Made by a program: the position numbers and the translations under genes. From assembly GCA_025455205.1 (NCBI GenBank), contig JALOMZ010000097.1, positions 1 to 7,017 on the forward strand: 7,017 bases of DNA, written 5' to 3'. Of this stretch, positions 1-6,721 are shown piece after piece. The first letter of the stretch is position 1, and each line of letters begins with the position of its first letter. The stretch comes from Chitinophagaceae bacterium. GTDB taxonomy: Bacteria; Bacteroidota; Bacteroidia; Chitinophagales; Chitinophagaceae. The notes under the pieces were generated by a model. The model did no database searches. It was not told the origin of the DNA and was given only the letters and a program-made list of their open reading frames with translations.

Positions 1-1689
1 CAGGTCGGAATACAGTTGCGCCTGACGGTTCGCTTCCTGGGTGTAGGCATTGATCTGGTACGACACATAAAAGTCGTCGAGGCTGGTCTGCAGCACAAAT
101 GGTGCAGGGTCCTTCAATAAGCCATTGGTTATGGCTGCCGCCTTTTTCAATGTTTCCTGCATTTTTCGCCAGGGAACATCATAGCCAATGGTTACGGTGC
201 TGTGGATGATGAGGCCGGGCTGCTGGCTGTTGGCTGAAAAGTTCACGGTATTGCTGGCCAGTACCGTGGAGTTTGGCACAGTTACTTCCTCATTCTTTAC
301 CGTTCTGACCCTGATCACCAGCATGGATTTTTCGATCACATCGCCTACTGTTTCGCCAATGCGTATGCGGTCGCCAATCTTAAATGGCCGCATATAGGTG
401 ATTACCAGGCCGGCAATGACGTTGTTGATGGCCGATGAGGAACCCAGCGACAGCAATATGCCCAGGAATACGGAAACACCCTGGAATGCGGGCGAGCCGG
501 AACCGGGCAGATAGGGAAACATCACTACCAGCATAAATGCATACAGGATAAAACGTATGATATTAAAGGTGGGCCTGGCAAAATCGCGGTGAAAACCCGG
601 GAAATGGAGCTTGCCTTTCTCCACCTCCCGGAACAAGAACTGCAGGCCCTTGATGGTGTAATGGGTGATCAGGTAGATCACTCCGATGGTGAACAGGTTG
701 GGCAGAAAATGCAGGATGCCTGTCAACACCTGGCGGGCAGGCGTGATGATCCAGTTCAGCAGCGTGTTGGTGATATCCTGTGTATCCGGAAACACATAAA
801 ACAGCAGGGGCAGACAGAGGTAAATGGCCAGCAGGATGGTGATGATCCGGAAGAGCCCGATAAGTTGTCTGATCAATCGCTGTTGAAATTCGGCAGGGAT
901 AAAACTGAATCGTTTCCCCCGGAGCAACTGCCAGTTTCTGTCGGCAACCATGCGTTGTAACCGGCCATACAGTTTTTGGATCAGTCTTATCAGGAGGGTG
1001 GTGCCGGCAAGGATCAGCAAGGCCAGGCCTATGCGCTTCAGCCAGTTGCCAGGACTCTCTTCTATCTTTTCCTGCTGGATGGCCTTGATGATCCGGTTTC
1101 GGTAATCCCGGGCCAGGTCTTCGCTGCTTTTGTCAAACCACAGGGCATCGAGTTCCGTAACTGTGAGGATGGTTTCGCCCGCCTTGTAGGTCAGTTCATG
1201 CCCCCACTCGCTTTTCTGGATGGTGAGGGAGTCCGGCACAAAGAAATTGTCCTCATACATTTTCAGGATGCGCCCGCTGATGAGCCGGGCCCGCTCGGAT
1301 GAATTGTTGGCACCCAGTTTCAGGTAAACCATAAAGAGGGTGTCTCCAAAGGGGGCCACTGCGTACCCTCTATTGCTTTTTTTCAGCAGGGCAATCCTGT
1401 CCATCTGTTCCTGCCGGCGCAGGGAATCGGCCTGCTTCATTTGTTTGAGCTCCGTTTCCAGCTGGCGGCTGCGGGCAGAATTGCTGTCGAGCGTGCTGAG
1501 TTCATGTTCCAGGCGGGCCCGTAGCAGTGAATCGATCCTTTGCTGATTGAATACCTGTGCAACCTGCCATTCGAACAGCTTGGCGCTGTCTGTATGGGTT
1601 GTATCCTGTGCACCGGATCCTGCTGCCGCAGCAAGAAACACCGCCAGCACCGACCATCTTTTCAATGATGTATATAAGTGATGAAGCAT
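1..1689 (-). CDS. MscS-family mechanosensitive ion channel, N-terminal 563 residues (3' end outside window)
   Basis: This is predicted to be an inner-membrane channel that opens under membrane tension and releases solutes during osmotic downshock. The frame is open from the ATG at 1689 to base 1, giving 563 residues with no stop codon. Residues 1-28 form a signal peptide ending in SGAQ. Residues 29-215 are a hydrophilic, probably periplasmic domain with a charged Gln/Arg/Glu-rich coiled coil at about 45-105. Hydrophobic segments lie at about 217-236, 278-300, 326-346 and 375-395, followed by the pore helix at about 403-432. The MscS signature is clear: a Gly/Ser/Ala-rich pore helix (GSSSAINNVIAG, 416-427), MRPFKIGD (433-440, matching FRPF of E. 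coli MscS), then a beta-domain with VPNS at 471-474 (matching IPN). Residues 490-563 begin the C-terminal alpha/beta vestibule. It is much larger than E. coli MscS (286 residues) and resembles the multi-helix MscS relatives. The family call is firm; the gating stimulus is not known. Confidence 0.93.
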   Translation of the reverse strand, partial: MLHHLYTSLKRWSVLAVFLAAAAGSGAQDTTHTDSAKLFEWQVAQVFNQQRIDSLLRARLEHELSTLDSNSARSRQLETELKQMKQADSLRRQEQMDRIALLKKSNRGYAVAPFGDTLFMVYLKLGANNSSERARLISGRILKMYEDNFFVPDSLTIQKSEWGHELTYKAGETILTVTELDALWFDKSSEDLARDYRNRIIKAIQQEKIEESPGNWLKRIGLALLILAGTTLLIRLIQKLYGRLQRMVADRNWQLLRGKRFSFIPAEFQQRLIRQLIGLFRIITILLAIYLCLPLLFYVFPDTQDITNTLLNWIITPARQVLTGILHFLPNLFTIGVIYLITHYTIKGLQFLFREVEKGKLHFPGFHRDFARPTFNIIRFILYAFMLVVMFPYLPGSGSPAFQGVSVFLGILLSLGSSSAINNVIAGLVITYMRPFKIGDRIRIGETVGDVIEKSMLVIRVRTVKNEEVTVPNSTVLASNTVNFSANSQQPGLIIHSTVTIGYDVPWRKMQETLKKAAAITNGLLKDPAPFVLQTSLDDFYVSYQINAYTQEANRQAQLYSDL

Positions 1690-1808
1690 GCAGTTGTTTA
1701 ATGGCTGAGCCGGGTGTTCATTTCCATGTCGGCAGCTTTTTACCATGCATCATCCTTTCCGGCGGAATGGAATACCTGATCATGGCAAGCCTGCCTAAAT
1801 ATAACACA

Positions 1809-1830
1809 ATCAGCATATAATCGGCATATA
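1809..1830. repeat. Tandem 11-base direct repeat upstream of the MscS gene
   Basis: Two abutting 11-base units, atcagcatata (1809-1819) and atcggcatata (1820-1830), differ at one position. They lie about 120 bases upstream of the MscS-family start codon. The 11-base period is close to one helical turn, so a protein reading both units would contact the same face of the DNA. A regulatory role is inference. On the minus strand the AT-rich stretch TTATATTTAG follows directly and loosely resembles a Bacteroidota -7 element (TAnnTTTG), but no convincing -33 element was found. Confidence 0.4.
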
Positions 1831-1896
1831 CCAGCTCAATAGAGGCCAGCATGAACTTTGGAGAAGCAACCCGGATAGGGAGGGTGCAAGCAAGGA

Positions 1897-1935
1897 GGCC
1901 ACTGCATGCAGCCGGGTAGCCTGTATGCAGTGGCC
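1897..1935 (-). terminator. Strong hairpin, probable transcription terminator of the envelope gene group
   Basis: The arms at 1897-1907 (ggccactgcat) and 1925-1935 (atgcagtggcc) are perfect inverted repeats. Pairing can continue inward through 1908-1911 with 1921-1924, including one G-U pair, giving a stem of about 15 base pairs and a 9-base loop. It starts 22 bases beyond the stop codon of the minus-strand gene ending at 1958, which suits a terminator of that transcript. The minus strand after the stem (TCCTTGCTTG) has no real U-tract, so it is not a textbook intrinsic terminator. It could instead be a 3' mRNA-stabilising stem. Confidence 0.6.
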
Positions 1936-1957
1936 AGCAGGGCGTTTGGCGTGTTGA

Positions 1958-2821
1958 TCAATGCCCGAATCGGTAGCCAATTTCTACTACGCTATTCACC
2001 CGGGCGCCAAAACCCTGTATCAGCACCATATTCCAGTTGCCGATGGACTTGTTGAATCCCACCGCATAATTCCAACGCCGGGCAGCAAACTGCAGCTCAT
2101 AGGTAACCGTTTGGCCGCCTGAACCCGGGAATTGTCCCTTGTTGACCTGGCCGGTATTCTGGTAGATACCTCCCACAAACAGATTGGCAAATTTGGTGGT
2201 GAGGCCTGCCATGGGAAAAGCCACAAAGGAAGTCTGGGTGCTGTTTACTTCACTCAGCCAGGTTTTGGCCCAGGTGAGGTTCACATTGGCAAACACACGG
2301 CCATAGCCGCCGGCCAGCACCGTTCCAATACCAGCCACCGTGCCATTGATATTGGCAATGGTGTTTTCCCTCATCAGCTCAATATCATTGGGGTTGGGGG
2401 AGCCGGGTGGGGGATTGAGGTTGATCTTGAGGGTGATATCATTGAACGTGTTCACCCGCCCCACCATGCCGTATACATTCACAAAGGGTAGTAGCCAGAA
2501 GTCGGCCCGCAACTGGGAGGAGACCACGGTGTTCCGGATGTTGGAATCGTCGAAATCAATGATGCCGCCATCTTCGGAGATCTCCACATTGCCCAGCCTT
2601 ATTTTGGTGATCTCCATATATTGACGCTGCTGGTACATGCTGCCGGCCAGGCCATAGGGCTTCGGAAATGCAGCGCCTGCCGCTTCTGCCTTCTTCTTGA
2701 AGCGATGCATCAGCGGGAAGAAACTCTCCCGCGTGGAGGTGTCAGGGAATGATACTACCTGAGAAGTGGCCACCACAGGCAGCAGGATCGACCAGTATAT
2801 CAGATAATGAATACGTTTCAT
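1958..2821 (-). CDS. Putative outer-membrane beta-barrel protein of unknown function
   Basis: This is a 287-residue exported protein with no recognised enzymatic motif. Residues 1-20 are a signal peptide (basic MKR, a hydrophobic core, cleavage probably before Gln21 in ATSQ). From about residue 65 onward the sequence alternates polar and non-polar residues in strand-sized blocks rich in aromatic residues and Gly. Examples are RADFWLLPFVNVYGMVGRV (104-122), the Gly-rich stretch around 160-180, and a final strand that places Tyr and Phe near the C-terminus (IGYRFGH). This pattern is typical of outer-membrane barrels, although the last residue is His rather than Phe. A Pro/Asn-rich loop at about 136-145 is probably extracellular. 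The gene lies 95 bases downstream of the small DUF2541-like gene and just upstream of the hairpin at 1897-1935, so it may be the last gene of the envelope group or have its own promoter. Location is fairly secure; substrate and role are unknown. Confidence 0.8.
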   Translation of the reverse strand: MKRIHYLIYWSILLPVVATSQVVSFPDTSTRESFFPLMHRFKKKAEAAGAAFPKPYGLAGSMYQQRQYMEITKIRLGNVEISEDGGIIDFDDSNIRNTVVSSQLRADFWLLPFVNVYGMVGRVNTFNDITLKINLNPPPGSPNPNDIELMRENTIANINGTVAGIGTVLAGGYGRVFANVNLTWAKTWLSEVNSTQTSFVAFPMAGLTTKFANLFVGGIYQNTGQVNKGQFPGSGGQTVTYELQFAARRWNYAVGFNKSIGNWNMVLIQGFGARVNSVVEIGYRFGH

Positions 2822-2916
2822 GCGATAATGGGATAAATGACAACTTGTTTTTCAGCATTGATCAGGCTACAAGCCGGCTATTGCCAATTCCTTCCCGTTG
2901 CGGATGGCATGCACCG

Positions 2917-3354
2917 TCAGGAGCGGCGCCCCCAAACCTGCACCACGGCCCGATCGTTGAACAGCCCTTTGGTGCTGTACTTGAAGCGTACTTTGGATAT
3001 CTTGCGGCGGTCGGTGGGCAGGTCAATGATGCGCGACTCGCCATTTTCGGCGATCTCCCGGTTCAGCGGTATGTCAATGGATTTACCATTATCGAATACG
3101 ATGACCATTTGGTCGAAATGCACCCGGCTGTGCAGTACCCGCAGTTTGATGGCATTGTAGGAATAGTAGCTTTTCAGGTTGAAGTCGTCCCAGTCTTTTA
3201 CCCGTTTTACTGGTTGTTCTCCCACTTTTTCCCAGCGGCCCACCGGGTTTGACTTTTTGGATTGTCCTTTACCGGGTTGTGCGATCGCCGGTATCATGGT
3301 GCCGATCAGGCAGCCAATGGCCAGAGCCATTGCGAGGATGGTTTTCATTTGCAT
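2917..3354 (-). CDS. Small secreted protein, DUF2541-like
   Basis: This is a 145-residue protein with a signal peptide at residues 1-26 (hydrophobic core 6-24, cleavage probably after AIAQ or AIA) and a mature domain of about 120 residues. After a basic linker (27-38) come WEKVGEQPV (41-49), a strand with Lys-Leu-Arg-Val (70-73), MVIVFDNGKSIDIPL (83-97), a Gly-Glu-Ser-Arg-Ile-Ile-Asp-Leu stretch (105-112), and a C-terminal RAVVQVWGRR (135-144). The order of 'W-E-x-[LV]-G', 'F-x-N-G', 'GESRxIDL' and 'A-x-V-x-[VL]-WG' matches what I recall of the DUF2541 family, an all-beta secreted fold of unknown function; a profile search would decide this. The start could also be Met3 (3348). It lies 25 bases after the PCMD lipoprotein gene and is probably co-transcribed with it. 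No catalytic residues are evident, so a structural or binding role in the periplasm is more likely than catalysis. Confidence 0.82.
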   Translation of the reverse strand: MQMKTILAMALAIGCLIGTMIPAIAQPGKGQSKKSNPVGRWEKVGEQPVKRVKDWDDFNLKSYYSYNAIKLRVLHSRVHFDQMVIVFDNGKSIDIPLNREIAENGESRIIDLPTDRRKISKVRFKYSTKGLFNDRAVVQVWGRRS

Positions 3355-3379
3355 GGTGTTGTTGTGATGGTAATTAGAA

Positions 3380-4435
3380 TCAATAATTCAGTCGCAGGTT
3401 GTTGATCGTCAGGGTGCTGTTCACACCACCTTCGAAGAGGGCGCCGGAAGAACTGGAGGCAGCCACAAAGCTGATATGCGTTATTTTATCGCCGGCATTG
3501 CCGAAGGCTCCATTGGCCGGGAAGCTGTAGGCAGGGCTGTTGCCAGGCAGCGGGCCATATATGATTGGAATGGTGATATCGCGGAAGCTGCTGACTGTTT
3601 CGCTGCTTCGGAACCAGCCGGTGGCAATGCGCCTGGCAGTTGTTGTTTCCCGGTTTTCCAGCAGGAGATAGATGTCGCAGGAATCCTGTTTGTCAATGAT
3701 GGTTCCCTTGTTGTTACGGTAGGGTGTTCCCGGTTGATAGGAGTAGGAGATGGTGAAGCTTTTAGGCCTTGCTGAAAACGGTACGCCAAACCGGGTGGAG
3801 TTGAGTGGATTGTTAATGTCCAGTACAAAGCTGCCGGTGAAGATGCTGCCGGCCCCCATGCGCTGGCCCACCAGCTGACCCAGGGATCCCAGGTCTTTGG
3901 TGACCAGTTGCACGGCTTTGTCGTTACCGCTAACAGTTACAGGGGTTACATTGGCCGTGCTGATGGTTACTACGCCGGCGTTGCCGGTAGCCCAAATGGT
4001 GCTGGCGCTTTGTCCGGGCTCCTGGTAGTTCTTACCCGTTGGTGTATACCAGTCGTCAAACCCTGCATTTTCCAGCTGGGGATTGGCGCCTTCCTGCTCC
4101 ACCACCACGGTGTATTGAGCGGTGGAACCATCCTCGGCCGTCACGGTATATTGTTGGGGAACGGAGAAGTTGCGGGCGGTTCCTACCCCTGGTTCTATAC
4201 GGGCATAGCTGCTGAGCTGTATGGAATCGGGCTTTAGTTGCGTAATGTCTGCAGCAGCGCCCACTACGATACGGATGAGCAGGCTGTCTTCTATGATGCG
4301 CGTACTGCCCGATTGTCCTTCGACAGTGAAATAGCGGATCTGCTTAAGCGTGGAGCGGCCAAAATAATCTTCCTTCACACAGCTGGAAAGTAAGGAGGCA
4401 AAAGCCAGGGCCGCAGCAAAAAATATTCTGTTCAT
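3380..4435 (-). CDS. PCMD-domain surface lipoprotein
   Basis: This is a 351-residue lipoprotein. The type II signal peptide has a lipobox LSSC with the lipidated cysteine at 19. The following residues, VKEDY, are acidic, like the lipoprotein export signals that send Bacteroidota lipoproteins to the cell surface. Residues about 31-113 form an Ig-like beta domain ending in the common YTVTAEDGS...YTVVV pattern. Residues about 120-351 fit the PCMD family (putative carbohydrate metabolism domain): ENAGFDDWY (122-130), WATGNAG (148-154), GSLGQLVGQRMGAGSIFTGSF (183-203), FGVPFSARPKSFTISYSYQPG (216-236), DIYLLLENRE (254-263), the Ser-Ser-Gly-Ala-Leu-Phe-Glu-Gly stretch (329-336), and a final TINNLRLNY. 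The family is thought to bind glycans, but that is not demonstrated by this sequence. It follows the barrel gene by only 3 bases, suggesting that the two proteins are partners made together. Confidence 0.9.
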   Translation of the reverse strand: MNRIFFAAALAFASLLSSCVKEDYFGRSTLKQIRYFTVEGQSGSTRIIEDSLLIRIVVGAAADITQLKPDSIQLSSYARIEPGVGTARNFSVPQQYTVTAEDGSTAQYTVVVEQEGANPQLENAGFDDWYTPTGKNYQEPGQSASTIWATGNAGVVTISTANVTPVTVSGNDKAVQLVTKDLGSLGQLVGQRMGAGSIFTGSFVLDINNPLNSTRFGVPFSARPKSFTISYSYQPGTPYRNNKGTIIDKQDSCDIYLLLENRETTTARRIATGWFRSSETVSSFRDITIPIIYGPLPGNSPAYSFPANGAFGNAGDKITHISFVAASSSSGALFEGGVNSTLTINNLRLNY

Positions 4436-4438
4436 AAC

Positions 4439-5158
4439 TCAGAAATAACCGGAAAAGCCGAGTGAGAGGTTAAGGATATTGATTTTCAGATCCAGGTCGC
4501 GGGTACGCACCCTGGAATCGGGCTGGTTGGTGGTGCTGGATTTTTCCGAGGAGGTGTTGAGACCAAAAGCGCCCACATTCACCTCGAACCCGAAATTCTT
4601 GTGCAGGAAAACCAGCATGCCCGGCCGGAGGGCAATTCCGTAGAAATTGGATTTGGTATAGGTGCGGGTAAGTATGGCATCGGTGGTAGATTCCTTCACC
4701 TTGTTGCCGAAACCTATTTGCAGCTCGGTAGGTATGACCACATAAAACCGGTGCGTTTGTCCAAGGGGGATGAAGTTCTTCACAAACGGGCGAAACGCGT
4801 AGTAGTCACCTGCAATCTGCACATCGGTCAGGACTCCGTCGGAGTTTTGCTGCAACGATTCCTCCATGGTTCGGCCGTACAGCAGGCCTAATCCGGCTGC
4901 CAGGTTTTCCTTGAACATGTAACCGCCTTCAACCCTTACTTCGAAGTCATTCTTTTTCTGGTTGATCATCAGGGCGAACAACTGGTTCTCATTTTCCGCC
5001 TGCCGGTTACCGGTCGACAGGGTGCCGCCGGCAAACCAGGTACCCTTTTTCATTTCCACGCCTGTTTTTACCGGCTTGTTGGTGTACTGGCTGAATGTTG
5101 CCTGGCTGAAAAGCAGGCATACGATTGCAACCATCCATCTTTGGTAATAAAGATTCAT
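4439..5158 (-). CDS. Outer-membrane beta-barrel protein, probable partner of the PCMD lipoprotein
   Basis: This is a 239-residue exported protein. Residues 1-23 are a signal peptide (hydrophobic core 9-18, cleavage probably before Gln24 in TFSQ). The rest shows repeated amphipathic strands typical of small 8-10 strand barrels: WFAGGTLSTG (41-50), FEVRVEGGYMF (72-82), LAAGLGLLYGR (86-96), YYAFRPFVKNFIPL (119-132), HRFYVVIPTELQIGFG (136-151), FYGIALRPGMLVFLHKNFGFEVNVGAFGL (172-200), and a final LNLSLGFSGYF that ends in Phe, the classic barrel C-terminus. I chose the ATG at 5158 because it gives a normal signal peptide and follows a purine-rich AAAAAGAAAAAGG stretch. A GTG at 5188 would add ten basic residues and overlap the upstream gene. 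The stop codon is 3 bases before the PCMD gene, which strongly suggests coupled expression. Function is unknown; it may anchor or thread the surface lipoprotein. Confidence 0.85.
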   Translation of the reverse strand: MNLYYQRWMVAIVCLLFSQATFSQYTNKPVKTGVEMKKGTWFAGGTLSTGNRQAENENQLFALMINQKKNDFEVRVEGGYMFKENLAAGLGLLYGRTMEESLQQNSDGVLTDVQIAGDYYAFRPFVKNFIPLGQTHRFYVVIPTELQIGFGNKVKESTTDAILTRTYTKSNFYGIALRPGMLVFLHKNFGFEVNVGAFGLNTSSEKSSTTNQPDSRVRTRDLDLKINILNLSLGFSGYF

Positions 5159-5184
5159 GGGCCTTTTTCTTTTTACGGATGAAG

Positions 5185-5616
5185 TCACAATTGCTTTTTG
5201 GTTTCGTAGTCTACAATGCCAGCCACCAAACCGGCTATGATACCGGCCAGTGTAGCAGCAATCACATGCGACACCTCAATCTGGCCGAGGAAGCGCTGTA
5301 TGAGTAAACCTGCAATGGCTACCAGGCCAAAGGCAAAAACACTGTGTTTGAGGGCCAGCACAAATACGCGGGGGAAGTAGGCGGGCTTGCCTGGTTTTTT
5401 GGTAGTGAGGTAGGCAATGCTGGTGAGGATGAAAGCCAGTGAGACGGCCAGGGGAACGGCACCGGAAAAAACGGTATGCTGGCTGGAGGAAATGCTGTCC
5501 TGTGTTAAATAGGCAGGATGCTCTTTATCGAGCGTAAACCAGTTGATGAGACCGTTGATTACGGCGTTCAGGGCGCCATTTACAAGCGCGCCAGTGAGCA
5601 AATGTTTGTTATTCAT
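5185..5616 (-). CDS. Small four-helix integral membrane protein, unknown function
   Basis: This is a 143-residue protein dominated by four hydrophobic segments at about 7-27, 49-71, 86-108 and 115-135. The loops between them are short, basic or polar (for example TTKKPGKP at 71-78), and the tail is charged (DYETKKQL). Helix 1 is rich in Asn and Gly (NGALNAVINGLINW) and helix 4 has a Gly-zipper-like run (AGIIAGLVAG), both suited to tight helix packing. There is no cleavable signal peptide and no recognised catalytic or transport motif, so I give no function. The ATG at 5616 is the only reasonable start. It is the first gene of the envelope group: its stop lies 26 bases before the barrel gene's ATG at 5158. 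The 120 bases upstream, to the SDR stop, must hold its promoter, but I see no clear Bacteroidota -33/-7 pair there. Confidence 0.8.
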   Translation of the reverse strand: MNNKHLLTGALVNGALNAVINGLINWFTLDKEHPAYLTQDSISSSQHTVFSGAVPLAVSLAFILTSIAYLTTKKPGKPAYFPRVFVLALKHSVFAFGLVAIAGLLIQRFLGQIEVSHVIAATLAGIIAGLVAGIVDYETKKQL

Positions 5617-5736
5617 TATTGTACAGTTTTTGTTATGAACCAGGGATGGGACCAGACCAGGTATTTTACATTTTCAGGAAGGGCTATTCTGCAGGAAGCG
5701 GCATTTGAATTGTGATGACAACCAGAAATAATGGGA

Positions 5737-6633
5737 TCAATACGTTGTCCATCCGCCATCAGTAGCGTAACAGGCACCGGTGATATTGCTTGCGTCATCT
5801 GAAAGCAGGAACAATATCATGGCTGCCTGCTCCCATGGCGTAGAGCCCCGGCCAGCAGGATCTGCATGCGACAATAAACTTTTGCTTTTCAGGCCAGCCA
5901 TGCCGGAACCCATACCTTTTTCCATGGCCCACTTTACAAATTCATAGGCCCTGAATACCATGGGCGTATCCGTTTGAGCCATGTTTACCGAATTGATCCT
6001 GATACCGTAGGGCGCATAATCTATGGCAGCATTTCTGGTCAACCCTGTTACCGCATGCTTACTGGTTGAATAGGCAGGATTGCCAGGTAAACCTATGATG
6101 CCTGCTATGGAACCAATATTCACAATAGCGCCACCAGTGCCTTGTTGCATCATTTGCTTCAATTGTGCACGCAGGCAATAGAACATCGCATTAATGTTTG
6201 CGTTCATCACATTATGCCAGTACTCATCTGTTGCCTTGTGAATATGGGCTGGCAACAGATGCAGGCTGTTTTCAAAGTCCTGCGGTTTTGATGGGTCATT
6301 GCCATCCATAACCCCTGCTGCGTTCAATACTGCATGTATGGCACCATATGATTGTACACATTCCTGAACGGCTCGTTCAGCAGCACTGGGATCACGTAAA
6401 TCTGCTATGTATGCAGAAGCTTCCCCACCAAGATCCCGTATGCTGGCTATGGTTTCAATCAGCTCCTTTTCCTTTATGTCCACGCAGAAGACTTTGGCGC
6501 CTTCTCTGGCCGCCCTTATGGCTGTAGCAGCACCTATGCTGCCGATGGCAGCACCCGTAACAAATAGAACTTTGTCCTTAAACCTGTTTGCGAAAAAGGT
6601 ATCGGCTTTTACCGGTTGGATTCCTTGTTTCAT
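5737..6633 (-). CDS. Short-chain dehydrogenase/reductase (classical SDR, probably NAD-dependent)
   Basis: This 298-residue cytosolic Rossmann-fold oxidoreductase probably interconverts a hydroxyl and a carbonyl group. The glycine-rich cofactor motif is TGAAIGSIG (26-34), one residue longer than the usual TGxxxGxG. Asp52 ends the second strand (FCVDI), which usually means a preference for NAD over NADP. NAAG follows at 104-107, and the catalytic set is Asn146, Ser175 (NIGSIAG), Tyr188 and Lys192 (YSTSK). The segment between NAAG and the helix carrying Asn146 (about 108-139) is longer than usual and may shape the substrate pocket. The usual PG before the substrate loop is replaced by Met-Ala (VNMAQTDTPM, 216-225). 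The C-terminus has the normal SDDASNITGACYATDGG pattern. I chose the ATG at 6633; a GTG at 6681 would add 16 residues with no fold role. The substrate cannot be told from sequence, and the flanking genes do not indicate a pathway. Confidence 0.9.
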   Translation of the reverse strand: MKQGIQPVKADTFFANRFKDKVLFVTGAAIGSIGAATAIRAAREGAKVFCVDIKEKELIETIASIRDLGGEASAYIADLRDPSAAERAVQECVQSYGAIHAVLNAAGVMDGNDPSKPQDFENSLHLLPAHIHKATDEYWHNVMNANINAMFYCLRAQLKQMMQQGTGGAIVNIGSIAGIIGLPGNPAYSTSKHAVTGLTRNAAIDYAPYGIRINSVNMAQTDTPMVFRAYEFVKWAMEKGMGSGMAGLKSKSLLSHADPAGRGSTPWEQAAMILFLLSDDASNITGACYATDGGWTTY

Positions 6634-6721
6634 AAAAACGTATTGCTGAAGTGAGAGTGAAATATGTTGTTCATAAAGCACAAAAGGGAATATGTTCCTC
6701 AGCTTGAACCTTCATTTGGTA

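Noticed and set aside
589..1302. Two plus-strand open frames (589-960 and 976-1302).
   Set aside because: Both lie antisense to the well-supported MscS-family gene, have low-complexity, Gln/Asp-rich or unpatterned translations, and show no family motifs.
2132..3252. Several overlapping plus-strand open frames (for example 2132-2491 and 2749-3252).
   Set aside because: They are antisense to the barrel-like and DUF2541-like genes, which have signal peptides and coherent family patterns. The plus-strand translations have neither.
3481..3828. Minus-strand frame of 115 codons in another phase inside the PCMD gene.
   Set aside because: The PCMD frame has recognisable motifs along its whole length; this out-of-phase translation is Pro/Ser-rich with no pattern.
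5617..5736. Possible Bacteroidota promoter (TTTG / TAnnTTTG) before the envelope gene group.
   Set aside because: I searched the minus strand for the -7 consensus and found no match with a properly spaced -33 element, so no promoter is called.
5616..5798. Minus-strand 60-codon frame between the SDR and the four-helix protein.
   Set aside because: It overlaps the 3' end of the SDR gene, has no hydrophobic or family pattern and ends at the next gene's start. It is most likely chance.
6687..6698. Short inverted repeat GGAA-TATG-TTCC upstream of the SDR.
   Set aside because: The arms are only four bases long and it is a single copy, which is expected by chance; not enough to call an operator.
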